DNA from: Limnohabitans parvus II-B4
GTDB lineage: Bacteria; Pseudomonadota; Gammaproteobacteria; Burkholderiales; Burkholderiaceae_C
DNA length: 64,000 bases
Assembly (NCBI RefSeq): GCF_003063455.1
Contig: NZ_NESN01000003.1
Coordinates: 62,001 to 126,000, forward strand
Reading direction: 5' to 3'
Positions 40,797 through 49,641 of the stretch are shown in pieces (the stretch's first letter is position 1; the number at the start of each line of letters is the position of its first letter). Both the position numbers and the translations under genes were made by a program. The notes under the pieces are model-generated. The model did not search any database. It saw only the letters and a list, made by a program, of their open reading frames with translations, and was not told where the DNA came from.

Positions 40797-41543
40797 TCAG
40801 CCTTCCTGTTCGGCCTCTGTGCGCGCCAGCACAAGCGCGCAAATGTGCGCTGCACCGGCTTGTCGCAAAGCCAGGGCAGCGGTGTGCAGTGAGGCCCCGC
40901 TGGTCATGACATCGTCCACCAGAACCAGTCTCCGGCCTTTGATTTCGTGCGTTCGCAAGGGGTCAACAGCAAAGGCCCCTGCCAGATTGGACAGCCGCTC
41001 AGCCCTTGGCAGGGTACGTTGAGCCAGGGTGTGGCGTGTGCGCAAAAGCAAGCCTGCATCGGTTTTGTTCGGACTGAGCTGTTGGGCCAGCAGCAAGGCC
41101 TGGTTGTAGCCACGCTCGGAAAGGCGTTGTGCTGACAGCGGAATGGGCAGCACCCAGTCGGCGGCATCCAGCACGTCTTCAGCGCTGGTGGCGCTCACCA
41201 TAAGGGTCGCCAGTGGACCTGCCCAGCCTGCGCCTTGGTGAAATTTGAAATCTGCGATCAGTTGGGTCCAAGGCCAGCTGTAGGCGGTCGCTGTCAGGCA
41301 CTGGTCCAGTGGAGGAGGGGCGGTCAGGCATGCACCGCATCGTTGGGCCTTGCTGGGCAAGGGCAAAGCACAAGTGCGGCACCTGTGCAGCGGAGGGGCA
41401 AAACGGCTGATGCAGGTATCGCACAATGGGGCTTGCGGCCAACTGCGGCAGATGGCGCAGCGGCTGGGCAGCCAACCCCAAGCCCTGTCGGGGTGGTGTA
41501 CTGCAGGCGTTGAGCCTATCCCCCTGAACCATTTGGGCCACAT
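40797..41543 (-). CDS. comF: ComF-family phosphoribosyltransferase-like protein
   Basis: The start at 41543 gives 248 residues. The N-terminus has a zinc-ribbon set of cysteines (CAICRS, LCDTCI, HRCRTC, QRCGACL). The C-terminal half is a type I phosphoribosyltransferase fold with [15 protein letters not shown] and the PRPP loop [16 protein letters not shown]. ComF is needed for DNA uptake in naturally competent bacteria. It is divergent from the BioC-like gene with 85 bp between them. Confidence 0.92.
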   Translation of the reverse strand: MWPKWFRGIGSTPAVHHPDRAWGWLPSRCAICRSWPQAPLCDTCISRFAPPLHRCRTCALPLPSKAQRCGACLTAPPPLDQCLTATAYSWPWTQLIADFKFHQGAGWAGPLATLMVSATSAEDVLDAADWVLPIPLSAQRLSERGYNQALLLAQQLSPNKTDAGLLLRTRHTLAQRTLPRAERLSNLAGAFAVDPLRTHEIKGRRLVLVDDVMTSGASLHTAALALRQAGAAHICALVLARTEAEQEG

Positions 41544-41628
41544 GGAATCAATATACTGCCGCCTTGGCTTGACCACAAGCGCGGCACCCCGATGTTTGTT
41601 GGAGGCCAGGCTTTTCTCTTTTTTGACC

Positions 41629-42543
41629 ATGTCTGCACCCGAACGTCCTCCTTCGCTTGACCCTGTTGCTGCAGCCCGCTGGGCTGCGCATCCTGTGGGG
41701 GAGGCCTCCCCCTGGCTGCACGAAGAGGTGGCCTCTCGCATGCTGGATCGGTTGGACTTCATCAAGCAGCAGCCCCGTCAATGGGTCCATTGGGAGCCTT
41801 TGCGTGGCGGCTTGCAGGCTCATGAGGCTTTGCGACAGCGTTATCCGCAGGCGCAGGTCTGGCTCAGCGGTGACCAGTCTACTCAGACTTTACGGGCGAA
41901 GTCCTTGTTGAAATCGCGGTGGTGGCAAGTGGCACGCTGGACGGAGCCCCGCATTCAGACTGGTTCGCCACCTGAGGGGCAGGCGCAAATGTTGTGGGCC
42001 AACATGTTGTTGCACACGTCAGCCTATCCCCAGAATTTGCTGAAAACCTGGCATCAGGCGCTGGCCGTTGACGGTTTTTTGATGTTTTCCTGTTTGGGGC
42101 CTGACACTTTGCGGGAGTTGCGCGGTGCCTACGCGCAATGGGGCTGGCCTGAGCCAGCGCATGAATTCACCGACATGCACGATTGGGGGGACATGCTGGT
42201 GGAAGCGGGCTTTGCCGAGCCTGTCATGGACATGGAGCGCATCACCCTGACTTATGAGACGCCAGAACGCATGCTGGCCGAATTGCGTGAATTGGGCCGA
42301 AATCTGCATGTTCAGCGTTTTGCCGGTTGGCGGGGTCGCCGCTGGCGTGATGCACTGCTTGAGCTTTTGATGACCTTGGCGCGTCCAGAAGAGGGCGGGC
42401 GACTGTCGCTGAGCTTTGAAGTGGTGTATGGCCATGCCCTCAAACCCCAGCCGCGTGCCAGGCTGAGTGCGCACACGGAAATCGGACTGGATCAAATGCG
42501 ACAAATGCTGCGCACCCCTGCCGGCATATCCGACAAAGTTTGA
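41629..42543 (+). CDS. BioC-like SAM-dependent methyltransferase
   Basis: From the ATG at 41629 the protein has 304 residues. The N-terminus (ARWAAHPVGEASPWLHEEVASRM) resembles BioC, with RLDFIKQQPRQWVHWEPLRGG at the place of the SAM loop. The usual glycine-rich motif I is poorly conserved there. Later come FLMFSCLGPDTLREL and the DMHDWGDMLVEAGFAEPVMD lid, both typical of the BioC family, which methylates malonyl-ACP for biotin synthesis. No other bio gene is nearby, so the role is a family inference. Confidence 0.8.
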   Translation: MSAPERPPSLDPVAAARWAAHPVGEASPWLHEEVASRMLDRLDFIKQQPRQWVHWEPLRGGLQAHEALRQRYPQAQVWLSGDQSTQTLRAKSLLKSRWWQVARWTEPRIQTGSPPEGQAQMLWANMLLHTSAYPQNLLKTWHQALAVDGFLMFSCLGPDTLRELRGAYAQWGWPEPAHEFTDMHDWGDMLVEAGFAEPVMDMERITLTYETPERMLAELRELGRNLHVQRFAGWRGRRWRDALLELLMTLARPEEGGRLSLSFEVVYGHALKPQPRARLSAHTEIGLDQMRQMLRTPAGISDKV

Positions 42544-42578
42544 GTTAAATCAAAACCCCTTCGTAACTCGGGTAAAAT
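42540..42578 (+). promoter_or_regulatory. FNR/ANR-type site and -10 of the cytochrome oxidase operon
   Basis: TTGAGTTAAATCAA (42540-42553) differs in one position from the FNR consensus TTGAT-N4-ATCAA. TAAAAT (42573-42578) is a likely -10, which puts the site centre about 39-41 bp before the transcription start. It overlaps the stop of the BioC-like gene. The first operon gene starts at 42639. Confidence 0.5.
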
Positions 42579-42638
42579 CCGCCCGAATTTAGCCAGAATA
42601 CGTGCCCAAGGGCATGTTAGGTTATTGAAAGTTGACGC

Positions 42639-43115
42639 GTGTCAAATCCCACTTACCAGTTTGCACAAGAGTCTGGCCCAGCCATTCATTGGCGGCTCAG
42701 GCGCAATTGCTCGGTGACGCCGGCCCAATTGGGGTGGCTTTATCTTTCGTTGTGTGCGCTGTCGCTGGGCATTGGCGTGTTCTTCTGGTTGCAGGGGGCT
42801 ACTTTGGTGTTGGCCTTTGCAGGTTTGGAAATCACGCTGGTGGGTGTGGCCTTTTTGGCCTATGCCCGACACGCAGCCGATGGCGAATGGATTTCATTGC
42901 AGGGCGCAAGCCTTGTCGTGGAATGCGAATCCGCGGGGCGCCGTGAACGAGCAGAGTTTGCGCGTCAATGGGTGAGGGTCGAGCCAAAGTCTGGCGACCA
43001 CAGTCTGATCGAGTTGTCAGGCCAAGGTCGTTCGATTGAGGTGGGGCGTTTCGTGCGTCCCGAGTTGCGCCAAGTGCTGGCGCGAGAAATCAGAAGGGCA
43101 TTGCGCACTGCGTGA
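42639..43115 (+). CDS. DUF2244 membrane protein of the cytochrome oxidase locus
   Basis: The 158-residue protein starts with GTG and has two adjacent membrane helices (LGWLYLSLCALSLGIGVFFW and LVLAFAGLEITLVGVAFLAY). A soluble domain with basic residues follows (FVRPELRQVLAREIRRAL). DUF2244 genes are commonly found directly before coxB in Burkholderiales, as here (78 bp). The function is unknown; a role in oxidase assembly is inferred from position. Confidence 0.85.
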   Translation: MSNPTYQFAQESGPAIHWRLRRNCSVTPAQLGWLYLSLCALSLGIGVFFWLQGATLVLAFAGLEITLVGVAFLAYARHAADGEWISLQGASLVVECESAGRRERAEFARQWVRVEPKSGDHSLIELSGQGRSIEVGRFVRPELRQVLAREIRRALRTA

Positions 43116-43193
43116 TGCTGGTAGGCAAGATTGGCCTGTGCTGGTCTTGTCCATGGTGTGAGTTCAACAGAGACTTGGAAGTTAGTGAGAACC

Positions 43194-44366
43194 ATGAAGA
43201 ATATTTCCAACCAATTGGCTTCGCTGCTGTCGCGTGCGGGCATTTTTGTCGGCGCTTGGCTGGCCACTGCCGCCCACGCGGTCCAAGATTTGCCGGGCGG
43301 CCCTTCGGTCAACCAGCTCAACTTTGCCGCTCCGGTGACCAAGATTGCTGAAGAACAGCATTGGCTTCACTGGATGATGTTGATCATCTGCACGGTGGTT
43401 TTCATTGCCGTGTTTGCGGTCATGTTTTATTCCATCTGGAAGCATCGCAAATCAGTGGGTCACAAGCCTGCTACTTTCACCGAATCGGTGACGGTGGAAA
43501 TTGTCTGGACTGCAGTGCCGTTTCTGATCGTGATCTTGATGGCGTTGCCTGCGACCAAAGTGCTGGTTGCCCAGAAAGACACCACCAACGCTGATTTGAC
43601 TGTCAAAGTGACGGGTTATCAGTGGAAGTGGGGCTATGACTACATCAAAGGCGAAGGTGAAGGCCTGAGCTACATCTCGACACTTGATTCTTCCCAGCGC
43701 GCCATGTCCGATGCGGGCAAGCCAGAAGGCGACAACTATCTGTTGAAGGTGGACAACCCCTTGGTTGTGCCAGTGGGTCAAAAAGTGCGTGTGATCACCA
43801 CCGCCAATGACGTGATTCATGCTTTCATGGTGCCTGCTTTTGGTATCAAACAAGATGCCATTCCTGGTTTTGTGCGTGATACATGGTTCCGCGCTGAGAA
43901 AACAGGTGACTTCTACGGTCAATGTGCCGAGTTGTGTGGCAAAGAGCACGCTTACATGCCCATCCATGTGAAAGTTTTGTCCGCACAAGACTACGCTGCT
44001 TGGGTCGTGGCCGAGAAGAAAAAACAATCTGCCAAAGCCGATGATCCAAGCAAAGTCTGGGCATTGGATGATTTGTCCAAGCGCGGTGAAAAGGTGTATG
44101 CGGCCAATTGTGCTGCTTGCCACCAAGCCAACGGCAAAGGTGCTGGTGCGATCAAGCCCGTGGATGGTTCTGCGGTAGTTCTGGATGCCGACAAGTCCAA
44201 GCAAATTGCAGTGTTGCTCAATGGTCAAAATAACGGCGCCATGCCCGCATGGAAGCAGTTGTCTGACACCGAGATCGCCGCTGTGATCACCTATACCAAA
44301 AACAACTGGTCCAACAAGACCGGGCAAATCGTGCAGCCGGCTGAAGTCCTGGCCGCCCGCAAATAA
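43194..44366 (+). CDS. coxB: Cytochrome c oxidase subunit II with fused cytochrome c domain
   Basis: Subunit II of the aa3-type oxidase accepts electrons from cytochrome c. The ATG at 43194 gives 390 residues with a signal peptide and two membrane helices. The CuA ligands are in [12 protein letters not shown] (C244, C248, H252, M255). A C-terminal cytochrome c domain has the heme site C306-A-A-C309-H310, so the enzyme is of the caa3-like subunit type. coxA follows after 32 bp. Confidence 0.96.
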   Translation: MKNISNQLASLLSRAGIFVGAWLATAAHAVQDLPGGPSVNQLNFAAPVTKIAEEQHWLHWMMLIICTVVFIAVFAVMFYSIWKHRKSVGHKPATFTESVTVEIVWTAVPFLIVILMALPATKVLVAQKDTTNADLTVKVTGYQWKWGYDYIKGEGEGLSYISTLDSSQRAMSDAGKPEGDNYLLKVDNPLVVPVGQKVRVITTANDVIHAFMVPAFGIKQDAIPGFVRDTWFRAEKTGDFYGQCAELCGKEHAYMPIHVKVLSAQDYAAWVVAEKKKQSAKADDPSKVWALDDLSKRGEKVYAANCAACHQANGKGAGAIKPVDGSAVVLDADKSKQIAVLLNGQNNGAMPAWKQLSDTEIAAVITYTKNNWSNKTGQIVQPAEVLAARK

Positions 44367-44398
44367 GCCGTACCGTATTCAAATCAAAGGAAATCAAG

Positions 44399-46015
44399 AT
44401 GAGTGCCGTTCTAGACCATCACGATCACGCCCATGACGATCACGGTCACGCGCCTGCGGGCTGGCGTCGTTGGGTGTATGCCACCAACCACAAAGACATT
44501 GGTACTTTGTACCTGTTGTTCAGCTTTGCCATGCTCATGATTGGTGGCGTGCTGGCGCTGGGCATCCGTGCCGAGTTGTTCCAGCCAGGCCTGCAAGTGG
44601 TCAATCCTGAGCTGTTCAACCAGTTCACCACCATGCACGGCATCATCATGGTGTTCGGCGCGATCATGCCGGCCTTTGTCGGCTTTGCGAACTGGATGCT
44701 GCCCTTGCAAATCGGCGCGTCTGACATGGCCTTTGCCCGCATGAACAACTTCAGCTTCTGGCTGATGATTCCTGCTGGTGCCATGTTGGTGGGTTCTTTC
44801 TTCATGCCCGGCGGCGCACCTGCTGCGGGTTGGACCTTGTACGCACCTTTGACCCTGCAAATGGGTCCTTCCATGGACGCTGGTATTTTTGCCATGCACA
44901 TCCTGGGTGCTTCGTCCATCATGGGTTCGATCAACATCATCGTGACCATCTTGAACATGCGCGCGCCTGGCATGACTTTGATGAAGATGCCCATGTTCGC
45001 TTGGACATGGTTGATCACTGCTTACCTGCTGATCGCTGTGATGCCCGTGTTGGCTGGCGCGATCACCATGACCCTGACAGACCGTCACTTTGGTACCAGC
45101 TTCTTCAACCCCGCCGGCGGCGGTGACCCTGTCATGTACCAGCACATCTTCTGGTTCTTCGGTCACCCCGAGGTCTACATCATGATCTTGCCGGCTTTCG
45201 GCATCATCAGCCAGATCGTGCCTGCTTTTGCACGCAAGAAGCTGTTCGGCTACGCCTCCATGGTGTACGCGACTTCTTCGATCGCCATTTTGTCGTTCAT
45301 CGTGTGGGCGCACCACATGTTCACGACTGGTATGCCTGTGACCGGTCAGTTGTTCTTCATGTACGCCACGATGTTGATCGCGGTGCCGACTGCTGTGAAG
45401 ATTTTCAACTGGATCGCCACCATGTGGCGCGGCTCCATGACGTTTGAAACCCCCATGCTGTTTGCTGTGGGCTTCATCTTCGTGTTCACCATGGGTGGTT
45501 TCACGGGTCTGATCCTGGCGATGGCTCCTATCGACATCCAATTGCAAGACACGTACTACGTGGTGGCTCACTTCCACTACGTGTTGGTGGCAGGCTCCTT
45601 GTTTGCTTTGTTTGCAGGCTTCTACTACTGGGTGCCCAAGTGGAGCGGCGTGATGTACAACGAAACACGCGGCAAGATCCACTTCTGGTGGTCGCTGATT
45701 TCCTTCAACGTCACTTTCTTCCCCATGCACTTCTTGGGTCTGGCTGGCATGCCCCGTCGCTATGCCGACTACCCCATGCAGTTCACCGACTTCAATATGG
45801 TCGCTTCTGTGGGTGCCTTCTTCTTCGGCTTTGCGCAGGTTTACTTCTTCCTGTTCGTCGTGGTGCCAACCATGCGCGGTCAAGGTGAAAAAGCACCTCA
45901 AAAACCTTGGGAAGCAGCCGAGGGTCTGGAGTGGGAAGTTCCATCCCCAGCACCTTTCCATACTTTTGAGAACCCACCCAAGCTGGACGCTACTGCGACC
46001 CGCGTGATTGGTTGA
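44399..46015 (+). CDS. coxA: Cytochrome c oxidase subunit I
   Basis: The catalytic subunit has 538 residues and twelve membrane helices. [10 protein letters not shown] carries a heme a ligand, [18 protein letters not shown] contains the CuB His and cross-linked Tyr of type A1 oxidases, [11 protein letters not shown] the other CuB histidines, and [15 protein letters not shown] the heme ligands of helix X. The N-terminus is His/Asp-rich ([12 protein letters not shown]), possibly a local metal-binding tag. Codon use is very biased, as expected for a highly expressed gene. Confidence 0.98.
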   Translation: MSAVLDHHDHAHDDHGHAPAGWRRWVYATNHKDIGTLYLLFSFAMLMIGGVLALGIRAELFQPGLQVVNPELFNQFTTMHGIIMVFGAIMPAFVGFANWMLPLQIGASDMAFARMNNFSFWLMIPAGAMLVGSFFMPGGAPAAGWTLYAPLTLQMGPSMDAGIFAMHILGASSIMGSINIIVTILNMRAPGMTLMKMPMFAWTWLITAYLLIAVMPVLAGAITMTLTDRHFGTSFFNPAGGGDPVMYQHIFWFFGHPEVYIMILPAFGIISQIVPAFARKKLFGYASMVYATSSIAILSFIVWAHHMFTTGMPVTGQLFFMYATMLIAVPTAVKIFNWIATMWRGSMTFETPMLFAVGFIFVFTMGGFTGLILAMAPIDIQLQDTYYVVAHFHYVLVAGSLFALFAGFYYWVPKWSGVMYNETRGKIHFWWSLISFNVTFFPMHFLGLAGMPRRYADYPMQFTDFNMVASVGAFFFGFAQVYFFLFVVVPTMRGQGEKAPQKPWEAAEGLEWEVPSPAPFHTFENPPKLDATATRVIG

Positions 46016-46020
46016 ACCTC

Positions 46021-46137
46021 ATGGCCATGACACCAGAGCAAAGAAAAAGCAATGTGCGCCTGGGCCTGATTTTGGCCTCGGTCGCTTTGACCGTGTTGCT
46101 GGGTTTTGTGGCCAAGTTGTTGTTGCTCAATTCTTGA
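46021..46137 (+). CDS. Small single-helix cytochrome oxidase assembly protein (38 aa)
   Basis: A 38-codon gene fits exactly between coxA (5 bp) and ctaG (10 bp). It reads MAMTPEQRKSNVRLGLILAS followed by a hydrophobic helix ending LLLLNS. A short polar N-terminus with one membrane segment matches the small oxidase assembly proteins seen at this place in Burkholderiales. It probably aids Cox11 or coxA maturation, but that is inference from position. Confidence 0.8.
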   Translation: MAMTPEQRKSNVRLGLILASVALTVLLGFVAKLLLLNS

Positions 46138-46147
46138 GAGACCTAAG

Positions 46148-46774
46148 ATGAACCTGCGCGGTGAAAATCTGAAGATGGTGGGCAAGCTGGCGGTGGTGAC
46201 CGCAGGCATGTTCTGCTTCGGTTACGCGCTGGTGCCCATCTACAAGGCCATTTGTGAAATCACGGGCATCAACATCCTGTCGATTTCCGAGACCCAGATC
46301 CCAGGTAATGCCAAGGCAGGGAAAGCGGCCGAGGTCCTGCGCAACAGCCAAGTCGACACCACACGCACGATCACCGTCGAGTTTGACGCCAATGTGCGTG
46401 GTCCCTGGCAGTTCAAGCCTGAAAAGCGATCCATGCAGGTTCACCCAGGTGAGCTGAGCACCGTGATGTACGAGTTTCAGAATGTGCAAAACCGCCGCAT
46501 GGCGGCGCAAGCCATTCCCAGTTATGCACCTCGTCAGGCAGCCAACCATTTCAACAAGCTCGAGTGCTTTTGTTTCAATCAATACACACTCGAGCCTGGT
46601 GAAAAGAAGTCTTGGCCAGTGGCATTTGTGATTGACCCCAAGTTGTCCAAAGACGTGACGACCATCACGTTGTCGTACACCTTTTTTGAAGTGGGTGGCA
46701 AAACGCCAGCTGCGCCGTTGGCATCTGTGGCTCAACCCATCTCCCCCGTGATCAAAACAGGGGTGGGTTCATGA
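46148..46774 (+). CDS. ctaG: Cytochrome c oxidase assembly protein Cox11/CtaG (CuB insertion)
   Basis: Cox11 delivers copper to the CuB site of subunit I. The ATG at 46148 gives 208 residues with one N-terminal membrane helix and a periplasmic immunoglobulin-like domain. The copper-binding CFCF lies in NKLECFCFNQYTLEPGE, and the conserved C in YKAICEITG is also present. It overlaps the DUF2970 gene by 4 bp. Confidence 0.95.
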   Translation: MNLRGENLKMVGKLAVVTAGMFCFGYALVPIYKAICEITGINILSISETQIPGNAKAGKAAEVLRNSQVDTTRTITVEFDANVRGPWQFKPEKRSMQVHPGELSTVMYEFQNVQNRRMAAQAIPSYAPRQAANHFNKLECFCFNQYTLEPGEKKSWPVAFVIDPKLSKDVTTITLSYTFFEVGGKTPAAPLASVAQPISPVIKTGVGS

Positions 46775-46998
46775 GCATGCAACCACCAAAGACCTCGGAA
46801 AGAGCCAGTTTGTTGCGAACTGTTCAGGCCGTTCTTTGGTCATTTATCGGGGTTCGCAAGAATACCGATTACCAGCAAGATATTGAAAAGCTCAACCCGT
46901 TCTACACCATTGGTGTGGCGATTGCAGCTGTATTGTTGTTTGTTCTAGGGCTGATCGCCTTGGTCAATTGGGTCGTTGTCCAGCCAACTGGACTTTGA
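46771..46998 (+). CDS. DUF2970 small membrane protein
   Basis: This 75-residue protein has the family pattern LLRTVQAVLWSFIGVRKN followed by a single helix (TIGVAIAAVLLFVLGLIALV). DUF2970 genes regularly lie between ctaG and coxC in betaproteobacteria. The gene overlaps ctaG by 4 bp and is 43 bp before coxC. Its function is unknown but probably belongs to oxidase assembly. Confidence 0.87.
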   Translation: MSMQPPKTSERASLLRTVQAVLWSFIGVRKNTDYQQDIEKLNPFYTIGVAIAAVLLFVLGLIALVNWVVVQPTGL

Positions 46999-47041
46999 TC
47001 CGCAAGATTAGATTTCGAAAGAAGAGAGAGCAGGAGTCACC

Positions 47042-47923
47042 ATGAGTTCAGCAGCACACGGCACAACGCCTTATTACTACGTGCCACATGAGTCGCGCCA
47101 TCCCGTGATGGCCGCCATTGGTTTGTTTTTTGTCATTCTGGGCGCAGGTCAATGGATCAATGGTGCCGATTGGGGCATGTATTCGCTCTATTTTGGACTG
47201 GTCTGGTGGTTGACCGTGTTGTACCAGTGGTTCAAAGAGGCGGTGGGTGAGAGTGAAGGCGGTATGTATGGTCGCAAAATCGACCTGTCTTACCGTTGGA
47301 GCATGACCTGGTTCATCTTCTCCGAAGTCATGTTCTTCGGCGCATTCTTCACTGCGTTGTGGTGGGCCCGTTCGCACTCTGTGCCCGCATTGGGCAGCCT
47401 CGAAAACGCCTTGCTCTGGCCAGACTTCAAAGCCGCTTGGCCAAGCCTGGTCGCTGGTGCGACGACATCGCCGGCGGGCATCATTGAGCCCTTCCAGACC
47501 ATGGGCCCATTCTGGTTGCCCACAATCAACACGGCTTTGTTGTTGACTTCGGGCGTGACTTTGACGGTTGCGCACCACGCTTTGCAACACGGTGATCGCA
47601 GCAAGACCATCAAGTTCATGTGGATGACGGTGCTTTTGGGTGTGACTTTCTTGTTTGTTCAGGGTTATGAATACGCTCACGCTTGGGGTGACCTGAATTT
47701 GAAGCTTTCTTCGGGCATATACGGCTCCACCTTCTACATGTTGACCGGCTTCCACGGTTTCCACGTGCTGGTGGGCATGCTCATGCTGTTGTTCATCACT
47801 TTGCGCTTGCAAAAAGGCCATTTCACCAAAGAGCGTCACTTCGGTTTTGAAGGGGCGGCCTGGTACTGGCACTTTGTGGACGTGGTGTGGCTGGGCTTGT
47901 ACATCCTGGTTTACTGGATGTAA
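47042..47923 (+). CDS. coxC: Cytochrome c oxidase subunit III
   Basis: Subunit III has 293 residues and seven helices. Characteristic stretches are FIFSEVMFFGAFFTALWWAR, NTALLLTSGVTLTVAHHAL, LTGFHGFHVLVG, and WYWHFVDVVWLGLYILVYW at the C-terminus. GAGAGCAGGAG precedes the start. It ends the first oxidase transcription unit, since a symmetrical terminator follows 14 bp after the stop. Confidence 0.97.
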   Translation: MSSAAHGTTPYYYVPHESRHPVMAAIGLFFVILGAGQWINGADWGMYSLYFGLVWWLTVLYQWFKEAVGESEGGMYGRKIDLSYRWSMTWFIFSEVMFFGAFFTALWWARSHSVPALGSLENALLWPDFKAAWPSLVAGATTSPAGIIEPFQTMGPFWLPTINTALLLTSGVTLTVAHHALQHGDRSKTIKFMWMTVLLGVTFLFVQGYEYAHAWGDLNLKLSSGIYGSTFYMLTGFHGFHVLVGMLMLLFITLRLQKGHFTKERHFGFEGAAWYWHFVDVVWLGLYILVYWM

Positions 47924-47936
47924 TGCACACAGCCAG

Positions 47937-47968
47937 CAACAAAAAAGCGCCGAGGCGCTTTTTTGTTG
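47937..47968. terminator. Bidirectional terminator between coxC and the converging small gene
   Basis: CAACAAAAAAGCGCC and GGCGCTTTTTTGTTG are perfect 15-nt inverted copies around a GA loop. The GC core is flanked by A6 and T6, so it can stop transcription from both sides. Confidence 0.93.
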
Positions 47969-47988
47969 GTGCATCAAGAGGCCGTGTT

Positions 47989-48216
47989 TCAGGCGCCAGG
48001 TGGTATGCCTGTGGGTTGAATCCAGCCCATCTTCCATGAAATCAGCACACAAACAAAGAGCACAATCGACAAGCCCACACGCAAGGCCAAAGCGGTCGCC
48101 ATGCTGCCTTTTGGCGGCGGTGCACCCTCTTCGCGAGGGGCTCGCATCATGTAGATCAAGGCCGAAGCCAAACTTGCCAAGATGGCGATAAAAGCGATTG
48201 CAACCAGAATTTTCAT
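47989..48216 (-). CDS. Twin transmembrane protein (DUF2909-like)
   Basis: The start at 48216 gives 75 residues with two helices: MKILVAIAFIAILASLASAL and RVGLSIVLFVCVLISWKMGW, separated by a basic, Pro-rich loop. It is the only minus-strand gene inside the oxidase locus and lies 14 bp from the divergent SURF1 start. Position in other Burkholderiales is the same. Function unknown; an assembly role is inferred. Confidence 0.8.
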   Translation of the reverse strand: MKILVAIAFIAILASLASALIYMMRAPREEGAPPPKGSMATALALRVGLSIVLFVCVLISWKMGWIQPTGIPPGA

Positions 48217-48230
48217 AACCGGCATTATCA

Positions 48231-48974
48231 ATGAGTCAGCAAACCCCTGCTTGGCAACGCATCCTGGTCCTGATGGTGGCCCTGTTGGGCGTGGCTGTCA
48301 CCGTGTCGTTGGGCCTGTGGCAATTGGGGCGTGGAGCCGAAAAAATGGCTTTGCAGCAGGCCAAAGACCAGCAGTCGGCTTTGGCGCCTCTGGATGGGCG
48401 TACGCTGGGCGGCATTTCGGATTCGGTGGCCAATCGACAAGGCGTGCTCTACCGTAAGGTGGTCCTCACAGGTCATTGGCAAGCAGAACACACGGCCTAC
48501 CTGGAAAACCGCCAGATGCACGGAAGACCTGGATTTTTTGTCATGACACCGTTCAAGGTGGCCGAAACCGGAACCCTTGTGTTGGTCCAGCGGGGCTGGG
48601 CGTCTCGTTCGTTCACGGACCGGGCGGCTTTGCCTGCCATCGTCACCCCCGGCGGTGAGGTGCAAGTGGTCGGGCATTTGGCCCCATGGCCTTCACGGCT
48701 GTATGACTTTGGTGGTGTCGAGGAGGGCCCGATACGGCAAAATCTCGACTTGCCGTTGTTCAGGCAACAAACGGGCTTGCCCTTGCTGGAAATCAGTGTG
48801 CTTCAGCAAGGCGCTGCATCGGAAGGTTTGTTGCGTGATTGGCCCGTTGTGGCCAGTGGTGTCGAAAAGCACCACGGATATGCTTTTCAATGGTTCGGGC
48901 TCAGTGCCTTGATCGCTTTACTTTATGTCTGGTTTCAAATTGTCCAACCCCGTCGAAAAAAACGCACTGCCTGA
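48231..48974 (+). CDS. SURF1 family protein (oxidase heme a insertion)
   Basis: The 247-residue protein has the SURF1 layout: one helix at each end (WQRILVLMVALLGVAVTVSLG and the C-terminal FGLSALIALLYVWFQIVQ) with a periplasmic domain between. GLWQLGRG, TGHWQAEHTAYLENRQMHG, GFFVMTPF and VLVQRGWASRSF are the conserved blocks. SURF1 helps insert heme a into subunit I. The next gene starts inside or just after its end. Confidence 0.93.
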   Translation: MSQQTPAWQRILVLMVALLGVAVTVSLGLWQLGRGAEKMALQQAKDQQSALAPLDGRTLGGISDSVANRQGVLYRKVVLTGHWQAEHTAYLENRQMHGRPGFFVMTPFKVAETGTLVLVQRGWASRSFTDRAALPAIVTPGGEVQVVGHLAPWPSRLYDFGGVEEGPIRQNLDLPLFRQQTGLPLLEISVLQQGAASEGLLRDWPVVASGVEKHHGYAFQWFGLSALIALLYVWFQIVQPRRKKRTA

Positions 48975-49638
48975 CGGCCCGCTCAGCATGACCGTGCATT
49001 CCATTCCGCAGCCTGGTGAAGTGGCGCAGGCAGATGGCCAGCGCACACGCGTGGGTCGATGGAAGATGGTGGCCTTGATGTTGGTGTGTGCTGCACCTGT
49101 CATGGCGTCGTACTTCACGTATTACGTGTTGCGTCCTGAGGCACGTCGCAATTACGGTGAATTGATTTCGCCGCAGAAAGATTTGCCACAGGCCGAGGCG
49201 ATGAACCTGAAAGGTGAACGGGTGCCTTTGGCCGACCTGAAAGGCCAGTGGTTGCTGGTCACGGTGGCCCCGGGTGCTTGTGACGATCATTGCCAGAAGA
49301 ATTTGTATTTTCAGCGCCAATTGCGTGAAATCATGGGCAAAGAAAAAGACCGGCTGGATCGCGTCTGGCTGGTGAGTGATGACGCGCCTGTGCCTGAAAC
49401 TCTGATGCCCGCCTTGAGTCAAGCCCATGTGCTGCGCATGGCGCCTGCTGTGTTGCAGGCGTGGCTCAGTCCAGCGCCGGGCCATGCATTGCAAGACCAC
49501 TTGTATGTGGTGGACCCGATGGGCAATTGGATGATGCGCTTCCCTGCGAACATGGATGTGGCCAGTGCGTCCAAGGCCAAGAAAGATCTGGAGCGCTTGC
49601 TGCGTGCCTCTGCATCTTGGGATCAACCAGGACGCTGA
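48925..49638 (+). CDS. Membrane-anchored SCO-like thioredoxin-fold protein of the oxidase locus
   Basis: The protein has an N-terminal helix (MVALMLVCAAPVMASYFTYY) and a periplasmic domain with a thioredoxin-like pattern. LLVTVAPGACDDHCQKNLYF places a CxxxC at the position of the SCO copper site, where SCO1 has CPDVC. The conserved SCO histidine is not obvious near the C-terminus (HALQDHLYVVDPMGNWMMRF). Starts at 48925 (overlapping SURF1 by 50 bp) or 48988 are both possible and neither has a clear ribosome site. It likely acts in copper or thiol handling during oxidase assembly. Confidence 0.75.
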   Translation: MSGFKLSNPVEKNALPDGPLSMTVHSIPQPGEVAQADGQRTRVGRWKMVALMLVCAAPVMASYFTYYVLRPEARRNYGELISPQKDLPQAEAMNLKGERVPLADLKGQWLLVTVAPGACDDHCQKNLYFQRQLREIMGKEKDRLDRVWLVSDDAPVPETLMPALSQAHVLRMAPAVLQAWLSPAPGHALQDHLYVVDPMGNWMMRFPANMDVASASKAKKDLERLLRASASWDQPGR

Positions 49639-49641
49639 GCC

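Noticed and set aside
41350..41628. A 93-residue N-terminal extension of the BioC-like protein
   Set aside because: It overlaps comF on the opposite strand and has no methyltransferase character.
44411..45961. A 516-codon open frame on the minus strand opposite coxA
   Set aside because: It mirrors the strong codon bias of coxA, is full of His/Gln/Asp, and resembles no family. It is an antisense shadow.
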